A DNA stretch of 64,000 bases from an uncultured Saprospiraceae bacterium. GTDB lineage: Bacteria > Bacteroidota > Bacteroidia > Chitinophagales > Saprospiraceae. The translations under genes and the position numbers were made by a program. Below are positions 28,391 to 36,225 of the stretch, in pieces (position 1 is the first letter of the stretch; every line of letters begins with the position of its first letter). The stretch is taken from assembly GCA_937926205.1 (NCBI GenBank), contig CALEYL010000074.1, positions 1-64,000 of the forward strand, given 5' to 3'. The notes under the pieces were generated by a model. That model was not told where the DNA came from, did not search any database, and worked only from the letters and a program-made list of their open reading frames with translations.

Positions 28391-28424
28391 CCCCCCACCC
28401 CCACGAACTCATTTCCCCACCCCC
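28391..28424 (-). promoter_or_regulatory. Twin G-rich tracts upstream of cas8b
   Basis: On the minus strand GGGGGTGGGG (28415-28424) and GGGGGTGGGGGG (28391-28402) are separated by 12 nt, about two helical turns centre to centre. They are followed at once by GATATTTG, one mismatch from the TAnnTTTG -7 element. The arrangement could be an operator for the WYL regulator encoded just upstream, or a G-quadruplex, since four G runs are present. Confidence 0.5.
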
Positions 28425-28455
28425 TTAAAAAAGTCGAAAAAAATTGCATTTTTCT

Positions 28456-29376
28456 TCAAAAGCGCATTTCCCGTACCACCTTCCTCAAATGCTCCTTCAA
28501 TACCTCCGGCTCCAGCACCTCGATTTGCTGTTGCTGAAAGCTCAGGATAAAGTTGCTGAGGCCGAAAAAAGAATGGTTGACCATACATTGAAAGTCGAAG
28601 ACATTGGGGTCTTCCGTTTCTTCGATGTAGGACTTGGCGAGCGGGTAACGTTCGATCAGTTCATTATAAGCGCTGACACTTAGGCGCAGGTGCACCATTT
28701 CCTGGTGGTTGTCAACAATGCGAAAAGGATCTGTTCGCATGATGTTGTGATGGCCTTCGTATTGCCAGGGCGCGTCGCTGAGTTGTACACGGGTAATGCG
28801 GGAGATGCGGAAGTGGCGCAGCATTTTTTTATCTACGTCGTAAGTCTGGAGGGTATCGTCGGGCGGACTGACGTGAAAAGGCTCCACGAGCCGGTCGCTG
28901 ATGGTGTTGCTATTGGAAGAACGATAGCCAAGGAGATGAACACAGCGTTTTTCGCGTTGCGCCTGAAGGAGTAAATCTACTTTTGTCAGATGGGGTTTGC
29001 GCAGGTAAGAATACCCCAGCCGGTGGTAGTCATATAAGGAATTGAGCTTGTTTTTAAGTTGCTGATGCCTTGCCGTACCGCCAGGCAGGTTGTCTATGGC
29101 TTCATAGAGCAGGGCCTGATCTTCTTCTGAGAAATGTAGTAAATCCTTTAATTGTTTCAGCGGCTTGTCTTCTTTGAAAGCGTACCGATGCCGTTTATCG
29201 CGGGTTTTGATAAACCCGCCTGCTTCAAAAGCATTGAGATCACCACTAATCGTGTCAGTACTGACATTGTATCGGCTTGCCAATTCCTGGCGCGTGTATC
29301 GATATGGGCTGTCTAAAATAGCGCGAAAAATGCGCATCAGGCGTACGCGGGTTCCGTATTCTGCTTCTTTGGGCAT
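28456..29376 (-). CDS. WYL-domain transcriptional regulator of the cas operon
   Basis: This is a DNA-binding regulator with an N-terminal winged helix (about residues 8-60; RYTRQELASRYNVSTDTISG as recognition region) and a C-terminal WYL-type ligand-binding domain (about 140-215), followed by a WCX-like segment. WYL proteins often control CRISPR-Cas and other defence genes and are thought to sense nucleic acid ligands. The 306-residue gene is the first of the minus-strand cas cluster, 101 bp upstream of cas8b, so it may be autoregulated and act on the G-rich site in that gap (inference). Confidence 0.9.
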   Translation of the reverse strand: MPKEAEYGTRVRLMRIFRAILDSPYRYTRQELASRYNVSTDTISGDLNAFEAGGFIKTRDKRHRYAFKEDKPLKQLKDLLHFSEEDQALLYEAIDNLPGGTARHQQLKNKLNSLYDYHRLGYSYLRKPHLTKVDLLLQAQREKRCVHLLGYRSSNSNTISDRLVEPFHVSPPDDTLQTYDVDKKMLRHFRISRITRVQLSDAPWQYEGHHNIMRTDPFRIVDNHQEMVHLRLSVSAYNELIERYPLAKSYIEETEDPNVFDFQCMVNHSFFGLSNFILSFQQQQIEVLEPEVLKEHLRKVVREMRF

Positions 29377-29668
29377 ACAAATAGAATTAGCTATAATAAA
29401 TAATCAAGTAAAATATTAGGTCAACCAGCAATTCTTCTAATACAATAAACCAAAAAAATATGGGGAAGGCAATTGCTCAAAATTAGCTTATATATTATAA
29501 TAACACAACTACCCAGCATCAAATTAACGTTTATAATAAGCCTCAGGGTAGCCAATTCTGGAATTGATCATTGGTTACTCAGAAAAAAATAGGCAATATC
29601 TCTGATACACGATAGTCCCTATGTGCCATATTGTGAAAACAACTATCTATCTATGTGGTAAATACCCG
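29377..29668. other. AT-rich intergenic region upstream of the WYL gene
   Basis: This 292-bp stretch separates the CRISPR-Cas locus from the dipeptide epimerase gene. It is AT-rich and should hold the WYL promoter. I see no gene and no convincing motif. Confidence 0.45.
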
Positions 29669-30682
29669 CTACGCTTTCAACCGCGCCCCCGTCCCCGCCC
29701 GATCCGCAAACGTCGTTTTACCATCCTCAATTCTGACCCCTGTGGCAATGTCCTCCGCCAGCAGCAGCGCCCCGTCCATGTCGACATAATCCAGCAGGGG
29801 CAGCAGGTGGGCGATGGCCGAAATGCCGACTGAGGATTCGGTCATACAGCCGGTCATGACTTTCAGGCCAAGGGCGCGGGCTTCGGCGATCATCCTTCGG
29901 GCAGGGGTAAGTCCGCCGCATTTCATCAGTTTGATGTTGACGCCGTGAAAATGTCCGGCACAGTGAGCAACATCCGCTTCGCGCTGGCAGCTTTCGTCGG
30001 CCATGAGGGGCAGGGCGCAATGTGCAAAAAGGTATTTCATGCCTTCCCAGTCGCCGGCCGGCAAAGGCTGTTCAATGAATTCAACGCCGAGGTCTTTCAA
30101 TTGGGGCGCATAAGCCAGGGTTTGCTCAACCGTCCAGGCACAATTGGCGTCCACGCGGAACACAGCATCCGTATGCTGGCGCAGGGCGCGCACGATGGCC
30201 ACGTCTTCGTCGGTCCCCAGTTTGATTTTGTAGACAGGCCAGGGCATTTCCAGCATTTTGTCCACCATCTCTTCAACCGGAGCGATGCCAATGGTGTAAT
30301 TGGTCAGCGGCAGGTGTTCGGGCGACAATCCCCAAACCCGGTAGAGCGGTAAGCCCAGTCGCTGCGCATGCAGATCGTGTGCCGCGACGTCCAGCGCGCA
30401 CTGCTCGAATGGATGGTCCTTCAGCCAGGGATGTAAAGCGTCCCAATATTGTTCCGGAGAAACCAGAGGAGTGGTTTCGATCTTTTCCCGCAGGTTTTCC
30501 AGCGTCTTCGCCATTTCATCCACCGACAAGCCATAGTAACGGGTTGCCGTCGCTTCTCCAAGGCCGGTCAGGTTACCATCGTGCAGGGCGGCGATCATGG
30601 TCGATTGCACCTGCCTCGATCCGTGGGCAATGGTAAACGTGTGGCGCAGGCGCAGGTCGTAAGTGTGGATGGATAGGTGCAT
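29669..30682 (-). CDS. Dipeptide epimerase (L-Ala-D/L-Glu epimerase type)
   Basis: This is an enolase-superfamily enzyme, probably converting L-Ala-D-Glu from recycled peptidoglycan to L-Ala-L-Glu, in the cytoplasm. From the ATG at 30682 it has 337 residues. Muconate-lactonizing-subgroup motifs are present: YKIKLG with the catalytic KxK, then metal ligands in VDANCAW, IEQPLP and DESC, then KLMKCGG with the second catalytic Lys, and CMTESSVG. A start 69 bp further upstream is open, but those codons lie in an 8-bp-period repeat, so the shorter start is preferred. Other dipeptide specificities are possible. Confidence 0.88.
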   Translation of the reverse strand: MHLSIHTYDLRLRHTFTIAHGSRQVQSTMIAALHDGNLTGLGEATATRYYGLSVDEMAKTLENLREKIETTPLVSPEQYWDALHPWLKDHPFEQCALDVAAHDLHAQRLGLPLYRVWGLSPEHLPLTNYTIGIAPVEEMVDKMLEMPWPVYKIKLGTDEDVAIVRALRQHTDAVFRVDANCAWTVEQTLAYAPQLKDLGVEFIEQPLPAGDWEGMKYLFAHCALPLMADESCQREADVAHCAGHFHGVNIKLMKCGGLTPARRMIAEARALGLKVMTGCMTESSVGISAIAHLLPLLDYVDMDGALLLAEDIATGVRIEDGKTTFADRAGTGARLKA

Positions 30683-30691
30683 ATATGGAGG

Positions 30692-30857
30692 ATTTGAAAA
30701 TTTGAAAATTTGAGAATAGGGCAGGCTGCTCATTGAAGCAGGATTTCTCATCTAACATCTAATATCTAATATCTAACATCTAATATCTCAAAAGTTAAAA
30801 ATGGCAGACTGCGCTCAGGTTTCCTCCCTCTACTTTCTACCTTATACCTTCTACCAT
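30692..30857. repeat. Composite intergenic cassette of heptamer arrays (copy A)
   Basis: Modules in order: ATTTGAAA x3 (30692-30715, period 8); a linker GGGCAGGCTGCTCATTGAAG; six units of YATCTAA (30749-30790); a second linker with GGCAGACTGCGCTCAGGT; and four units of the CTACTTT type (30830-30857). The same linkers and unit types recur after hemJ (63619-63825). The cassette ends 6 bp before the stop codon of the nSTAND gene. Confidence 0.75.
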
Positions 30858-30862
30858 TCTCC

Positions 30863-32734
30863 TCACTGAGCCAAAGCATACAAACGCGACATATACAGTT
30901 GCAAATAGGTGAGGTTGATTTTTCCGTCGGTTTCTGTGATTTCCTGAACGATGCGATGCACCAGGTCGGGCTGTTCAAAAGTAATGCCGACGCGCTTAGA
31001 CATCTGTTTGATGATTCGGGTTGCGATGCGCGCATCTACCGGGCGCACCCGGAATTGTTCCTCAAGTATATTGGGAATAAAAGCTTCCATATCCTGAAGC
31101 TGGGAGAAATATTCATCGCGGACGACCAGGATCAAATCACAATTGCGACGGGAATCCAGCAAATGGGCGATATGTAGAAAAAAATGCAGCAACTGGCCGG
31201 GAGCCTGCATCCAGATAAATGCCTCTTCGAACTGGTCGTAAACGATCACCTTTCTTTCTGCATTGGTAGGCGGCACCGGAGCATCTTCAAAAGCAAGATC
31301 GAGCAAAACAGGCGATTCTCCGGGTTGAGGCTCCACAGAAAGTAAATCGAGCACCACAGCGCTGTTGATCCATTCCCGGCTGATGCGGACGTAGCTGGTT
31401 TTATACAAGGTCTCCAGCCTGGGCATCAAACCAGCAAGCATCAGAGAAGTTTTCCCAACACCCATCTGCCCGAAAACCAAAGTCAGACGGGTATGTGTTT
31501 CATTGACAACCTGGTTGAACAGCGCAGCTATCTCCTCTTCCCGTCCGAAAAACTGTGCAGCCATGTCCATGCTGTAAGGGGAAAATCCGGCAAACGGGCT
31601 GATGTCTTTGGAATAACGGCGGGGATCGAGTTCCGGCACCGGCGTTCCTTTGGGATGGGTTTGAAAAATGCGTGCCGCAAGGCTGTCGTGCGTCAGTTCG
31701 TATTGATCGTTATCTAAAGGCCGAAGGATCCGGCGATTGACAAAAAATTCAAGAAAGATATTCAGCTTTGCTTCGCTCATTTCCGGCAGCCGCTCCATTA
31801 AATCCTGGCGTTGAACCGGCATTTTGGTGCCTTTTTCAGAAACAAAGGCGCGCAGCCAGCGCAAAGCATCGTCGCGATTGGCCACTTCATTGGCAAAAAC
31901 GTCGATTTGTTCATCCAGAAAATCAGAGAGCACATCCTCTATCTTGCCAACTTCACGCACCAGGTCCTCATCAAAAACAATATCTGAGGCATCCCTTTGC
32001 CAGGCTATGCGGTACATTTTGTCGAGAAAAACCTGAAGATAGGTCAGTTGCACCCTTCCGATTCCACCGGTTACACTGTCGATAATGGCGTCGGCGACTT
32101 CGTCAGCGCAAAGCTGAATGTTGAATTTCGGGTTTTTGGAAGTTTCGAGAATGACCCGCCGGGCATTTGCGCGCGTCATCGGCTCCACCCTAAGGCGCTT
32201 GTCGAAAAGACGGGGTACGCTTCGTTCAAAATTGGAAAGATGAGCCAGGTATTCTTCGCGTATGGCAATGACTACTTTACAGGGTAAATCCGATTCGAGC
32301 AGGTCGTGAATGGCGTGAATAAAAGTTTCCTGCTCTTCTTCGTTCCCAAGGATATAAAGTTCTTCAAACTGATCAAAAATAAGATAAATCGGGCGGAGAT
32401 AGTCCAGATAGAGGGAGTGCACCATCTGCGAGAGCGTGAAACCGGGTTCAAAAGCCTGTTCCGCGTCTCTGGCGTGCAGTTCCCGAAGGAGGGCGTCGTT
32501 GATGTTCTCCTGTCTTCTGATGGGAATGGCAAACCAGTCGCTCGATTCAAAACAATTGGCCAGGCCACACTGAATCAGGCTGGTTTTACCGGTACCCGAC
32601 ATGCCGTAGACCAGCATGAGATTCGACTGGTAGGTCATTTCATACAAGGCAGCCACTTCAGTTTCCCGGCCAAAGAAGATGTCTTTGTCCTGCTTTTCAT
32701 AAGCATCCAGGAATTTGAATGGCGACTGATTCAT
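30863..32734 (-). CDS. Tandem nSTAND NTPase, partner of the CHAT protease
   Basis: The 623-residue cytoplasmic protein contains two STAND-type NTPase units resembling the nSTAND1 family. Unit 1: FKFLDAYEKQDKDIFFGRE (residues 6-24), Walker A GMSGTGKTS (44-52), Walker B LIFDQFEEL (118-126), sensor AIREEYL (157-163), LTYLQ (230-234) and a winged helix ending THDSLA (348-353). Unit 2: FFGREEEI (395-402), Walker A GQMGVGKTS (422-430), Walker B VYDQFEEA (498-505), VVRDEYF (537-543) and LTYLQ (608-612). It then stops without a second winged helix or sensor repeats. Both sites look intact. It lies 61 bp downstream of the CHAT gene on the same strand, so the two form an operon. STAND NTPases act as signal-triggered switches in immunity and cell death. 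Confidence 0.88.
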   Translation of the reverse strand: MNQSPFKFLDAYEKQDKDIFFGRETEVAALYEMTYQSNLMLVYGMSGTGKTSLIQCGLANCFESSDWFAIPIRRQENINDALLRELHARDAEQAFEPGFTLSQMVHSLYLDYLRPIYLIFDQFEELYILGNEEEQETFIHAIHDLLESDLPCKVVIAIREEYLAHLSNFERSVPRLFDKRLRVEPMTRANARRVILETSKNPKFNIQLCADEVADAIIDSVTGGIGRVQLTYLQVFLDKMYRIAWQRDASDIVFDEDLVREVGKIEDVLSDFLDEQIDVFANEVANRDDALRWLRAFVSEKGTKMPVQRQDLMERLPEMSEAKLNIFLEFFVNRRILRPLDNDQYELTHDSLAARIFQTHPKGTPVPELDPRRYSKDISPFAGFSPYSMDMAAQFFGREEEIAALFNQVVNETHTRLTLVFGQMGVGKTSLMLAGLMPRLETLYKTSYVRISREWINSAVVLDLLSVEPQPGESPVLLDLAFEDAPVPPTNAERKVIVYDQFEEAFIWMQAPGQLLHFFLHIAHLLDSRRNCDLILVVRDEYFSQLQDMEAFIPNILEEQFRVRPVDARIATRIIKQMSKRVGITFEQPDLVHRIVQEITETDGKINLTYLQLYMSRLYALAQ

Positions 32735-32795
32735 CTTGTCAGATCTTTGTGTTTAGATTTTAGACATCAGATTACAAGCCTGATCATTCAGGGGC

Positions 32796-34508
32796 TTAAA
32801 GTACCGCCCTGAAAAAAGTATCAAATTGCACGCCGATTTGCTCGTAAAGCCCCGCGTCAATATCTAAGCGGTCTTTAAGCGTATCGGATAGCACATAGGT
32901 AAATTGTTTTTCGCTTTTATAACGAAAAAAGAAAAGCTTAGAATTTTGCTGGCCTTTGAGGGCATTTTCGTCAATCAAAAAGGGAGAAAGGTTGAGAAAC
33001 GGTGTTACAGCGTCGTCGCTGTGCAGCAAAACTACGGAATTGTTTTCTGAAAATTCATCTGCTTCCAGCACATCGTCTAAAACACCGGCACTTACTTTGT
33101 CGAGTACCACAATATTATGGCGGTAACGCGGGGATTCGTGGCGGCGTTTCAGCAACTCGATGGTTTTTACGGTAGCTAATTTGTATTTGGCGCAAAAGCC
33201 GATGTGGCTGAATATTTCGCACAGGTGGTCTTCTGCCTGTACACAGAAACTTTCGATTTCCTCTGCCGCAATAGAGCCAAGCAGCTCTTTTTTCATTTCC
33301 TGCAAAAACTGTTGTGCCTCCTGCAGCGCGCTTTCTGCAAAAAACTGTTCGCGCAGGGCTGTAAATTCTGTAATAAAAGGCAAGATCATATTGGCCGCAA
33401 AAACGTCTCCGATGGCACGAACCAAAGCGATGTGATCGAATGTTTCCCAGTCGCCTTCTTTCATTTCAAACAGGGAGTTGAGCACCTGCTTTTGTTCATC
33501 CGGAATGATCAGGGCAGGAAGGCGAAATTTTTCATCCCACAACTGAGCCAAAAGAATATAAGCCAAAAGTTCGGAAGCAACGGTATAGACGTCTATGATT
33601 TTGGAAAGGCGCTCTACTCCGGCAGATTCCAGCAGGAGCAGCTTGCGCAAATGGGTGCCGATCGGCGTTGGAAAAGCATCCACAACAGCGGCCCGCAAAT
33701 CGCGCAGCCTGGGCTCCCGGCCACTCCGGCGCGCGCTTTCCACCATATCGTTGATGGTTTCGCTATAGGGCGCAATGGCGTTCGCGATGGTCTCGATGAG
33801 CTTTTGGTTCATCGCATTGTTGGGCTCATACTTCCGCCCTGCATCCCGGATAATAAAAGAGGATGCGCTTTTGCGCGGCAATTTCCAATCCAGGGCGGCG
33901 TCTTTGTCCTTTTTTACATAAAGCCCCCATGGCAGCACGTCATTTTCGGGCTCGGAGGTATGTAATGAGATGCCGCGATAAATTCCGACAGCCTCGCCTT
34001 TTACCAGCAGGTAATTGGCGGCGGCCAGTTTAAAAGCGCTCTCGATGCTGTGATCAGACGCAAGCGATTTGTAAAAAATATCGGCAAAATCCTTAGCTCC
34101 GGGGTCTGAAACCGGCACACTGGTGGCAATGATGGCAGGCACACCGAGCTCGAGCAGAAGGTCTACCTGCGCCTTGGTAGAACAGCCATTGAGAAAAACC
34201 AATTGCAGATTGGGCTGCGCAGCCAGTAAATTGGCAAGTCCGGAAGCATTGGCGGCCACATCGGTCAGAAAAATCTGATCACTGCCGGCATGCCCTCCAT
34301 AATGGAAAATAACGATCCGGTCTTTGAACTCCGCAATGTATCGGGTCAGGTCTTTTGCTGTTGCCGAAGGCTCAGTGTGAAGCTGGAAATATTGCTCGCT
34401 CGCCAAAGGGGTCAGGTGCCCCGTAATGATCCTGCGCTCCTCGTCCAGAAGGGCAAGGTGGCTGTCCGTTGCGTTGGCATAAGCAAGAAATATGACCGGC
34501 GGTTTCAT
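32796..34508 (-). CDS. CHAT-domain caspase-like protease
   Basis: The N-terminal ~190 residues are a CHAT (caspase HetF associated with TPRs) peptidase: VIFHYGGHAGSDQIFL places the catalytic His at 73 and VFLNGCSTKAQ the catalytic Cys at 109, followed by IIATSVPVSDPGAKDFADIF. The following ~380 residues form a helical region without TPR or NTPase motifs that I recognise, ending FDTFFRAVL. There is no signal peptide, so it works in the cytoplasm. It is the first gene of a two-gene operon with the tandem nSTAND protein. Known CHAT proteases (for example the Craspase partner Csx29 and bacterial gasdermin-linked proteases) are switched on by a sensor and then cut a target protein. The target here is unknown, and no gasdermin gene is adjacent. 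Confidence 0.88.
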   Translation of the reverse strand: MKPPVIFLAYANATDSHLALLDEERRIITGHLTPLASEQYFQLHTEPSATAKDLTRYIAEFKDRIVIFHYGGHAGSDQIFLTDVAANASGLANLLAAQPNLQLVFLNGCSTKAQVDLLLELGVPAIIATSVPVSDPGAKDFADIFYKSLASDHSIESAFKLAAANYLLVKGEAVGIYRGISLHTSEPENDVLPWGLYVKKDKDAALDWKLPRKSASSFIIRDAGRKYEPNNAMNQKLIETIANAIAPYSETINDMVESARRSGREPRLRDLRAAVVDAFPTPIGTHLRKLLLLESAGVERLSKIIDVYTVASELLAYILLAQLWDEKFRLPALIIPDEQKQVLNSLFEMKEGDWETFDHIALVRAIGDVFAANMILPFITEFTALREQFFAESALQEAQQFLQEMKKELLGSIAAEEIESFCVQAEDHLCEIFSHIGFCAKYKLATVKTIELLKRRHESPRYRHNIVVLDKVSAGVLDDVLEADEFSENNSVVLLHSDDAVTPFLNLSPFLIDENALKGQQNSKLFFFRYKSEKQFTYVLSDTLKDRLDIDAGLYEQIGVQFDTFFRAVL

Positions 34509-35120
34509 CTTGTCGCTTTAATAAAATAGGATGGTGAAAGTACGCAATGAAACGAAATTGGCGTTAATTTTTCCAGGCCGTACAAAAAAAACGCAATCTG
34601 TTAACATCGAAATAACCCTGTTTATCAGCCAGTTATTATAAAAATAAAATAAAAAAAATGAATGATATCAATAATGTGAACCTATAACAACCCGTTTACT
34701 ATTGATATTGCGCCAATTTGGCCCTATATTTGTACTGTGCAACAATAAAAACAATACACCCTTTTTCATGTTGAGTTGTTGCATTTTTTTAGAATGCATT
34801 TCATTAGCAGCACTACAGTCGCACCCAAACCGATCAAACTTTTGCAGGCGACCCACGCTCTCCCCCTTGTGTGCGTTTCAAGCTTTTATTTTAATTGTTC
34901 GCGAAACTTTATGGCTGACCCTGCGTCCCATAATGACAGGCGATGTGATCCGAATGGCCGAAACTTTCGTACTTACGGAGAATTGCACACTTTGATCAGT
35001 CATTCTTTGGTTTGGATTCTATCTCAACAACATATTCTTAAAATACTCAATCCCATGTCACACACAGCTTTTTTGCAACGCCACGCGTTCTTCAAAAACA
35101 AACACAACAGGCAAACTACG
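34509..35120. other. Long intergenic region with no convincing gene
   Basis: This 612-bp stretch lies between the divergent CHAT operon and the small secreted-protein gene. Apart from a good promoter match at 34701-34732 I see nothing recognisable. Open frames here have no protein-like features. Transcripts from that promoter would carry a leader of about 380 nt before the ATG at 35121. Confidence 0.45.
34701..34732 (+). promoter_or_regulatory. Bacteroidota-type promoter
   Basis: ATTG (34701-34704) and TATATTTG (34725-34732) fit the -33 TTTG and -7 TAnnTTTG elements with a 20-bp spacer. It points toward the secreted-protein gene at 35121. Confidence 0.55.
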
Positions 35121-35501
35121 ATGAAAAAATGGTTACTCCTCCCCATTGCTTTCGCATTCTTCACAAACACATACGCTCAAATGTCAGCAGTTATCGTTTC
35201 TGAAAACGGCAATGAGATCTGCGCCGGATTCACACCGGCCAATTGCGCTCATGTGGCTCTGATGACTCCTCCTCCATTACCACTGCCTGAAAATTCGATC
35301 CTGGTTTATACCTGGACTGCGGAACATTCCAATGGGAGCTGGACCTGGCATACCAATTATCCTACCCGGATTGTTCCCCTGCCTTTCACCGGCACTTACA
35401 AAATTCAGGTAAAAATTGAGTACATGCGGAAAGGAACGAAGCGACCCTACGCTGCATTTTGGTCCAACAAACTTTTTGTACAGGGAATGGGTTGCCCTTA
35501 A
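35121..35501 (+). CDS. Small secreted protein, unknown function
   Basis: A 126-residue protein with a clear signal peptide (MKKWLLLPIAFAFFTNTYAQ, cleavage likely after AYAQ-type end at residue 20). The mature part is about 106 residues with three Cys and an aromatic-rich beta pattern (VYTWTAEHSNGSWTWHTNYP), perhaps one Ig-like domain. I recognise no family. The reading frame is open for a further 345 bp upstream, but the signal peptide fixes the start at 35121. Confidence 0.6.
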   Translation: MKKWLLLPIAFAFFTNTYAQMSAVIVSENGNEICAGFTPANCAHVALMTPPPLPLPENSILVYTWTAEHSNGSWTWHTNYPTRIVPLPFTGTYKIQVKIEYMRKGTKRPYAAFWSNKLFVQGMGCP

Positions 35502-35511
35502 AAGTCAATGT

Positions 35512-36066
35512 TCAAAGTCTTCGACGCAGCAGCATCCCCACTAAGAAAAGTAAGAGCGCCAGGCAAAGCCCGAGGCTCCCCCACTTGCCGTATTGTGCCA
35601 TGCAGGCCAGTCGAGCAGCCATGTCGTTGTGTTCGGGAAAGTTGAGCAAAACTTTCAGGATAAACGCATTTTCAAGGTAATCGAACAGCAGCGTACTCAG
35701 CGGCAGCAGGTTGAGCAGGCGCCAGGGATTCCCTTCGGGGAACATTCGGCGCAACACAAGGCTCAACAGCAAAATATCAAAAAGGGTGTAAACCAGCGGG
35801 TAAATGGAGTCTGCAAAAACCTCAGTCATCAGGTAAAACTTCCTGCCATCAGGTCCATAGTTTTCAAAAATACGGTACAACGTTTCCGGCGTAAACCCAA
35901 AATGAAGATCGGGAACGCCAATTTTTCCGGTGATGTCAAATTTGGCCTGAGCAGCCGGAAAAATGACAATGCTGAACAACAACTGTCCGGCAAAGGCAAG
36001 CAAGGCGTTTCGTGTTGATGTGATCCGGTAAAAAAATGAAGACCACGCAGCTAATCTCTTTTTCAT
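35512..36066 (-). CDS. Integral membrane protein, unknown function
   Basis: From the ATG at 36066 the protein has 184 residues and four likely membrane helices: about 20-40 (ALLAFAGQLLFSIVIFPAA), 85-110 (PLVYTLFDILLLSLVL), 122-140 (LLNLLPLSTLLFDYLENAF) and 160-180 (LGLCLALLLFLVGMLL). An upstream Met would add 18 polar residues and is less likely. No motif that I recognise. It is convergent with the secreted protein gene to its left, 10 bp apart, and divergent from the lectin-like gene to its right. Confidence 0.65.
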   Translation of the reverse strand: MKKRLAAWSSFFYRITSTRNALLAFAGQLLFSIVIFPAAQAKFDITGKIGVPDLHFGFTPETLYRIFENYGPDGRKFYLMTEVFADSIYPLVYTLFDILLLSLVLRRMFPEGNPWRLLNLLPLSTLLFDYLENAFILKVLLNFPEHNDMAARLACMAQYGKWGSLGLCLALLLFLVGMLLRRRL

Positions 36067-36225
36067 GGCGCTTATTTTTTTTTGACCTGAATTCCCAATC
36101 CCTGCAGAAGGTTGCGACACGACAAATCCGGATAAAAGCAGGATATCGGTATAGGTAAAATTAGTGAAGATCAGGTTACAAACCTAATTTGCGTCCATTT
36201 TCTACCCACATCACAATCCGGAAGC

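Noticed and set aside
30683..30751. N-terminal 23-codon extension of the dipeptide epimerase
   Set aside because: It is encoded by the ATTTGAAA repeat and unrelated to the family; the ATG at 30682 begins the conserved barrel cap domain.
30863..34508. Type III-E-like Craspase or gasdermin system
   Set aside because: There is no gRAMP/Cas7-11 or gasdermin-like gene in the window and the nearby CRISPR is type I-B, so only a general CHAT/STAND call is made.
34776..35120. 115-codon extension upstream of the small secreted protein
   Set aside because: A normal signal peptide begins at 35121; the upstream codons show no protein-like pattern and include the promoter-proximal leader.
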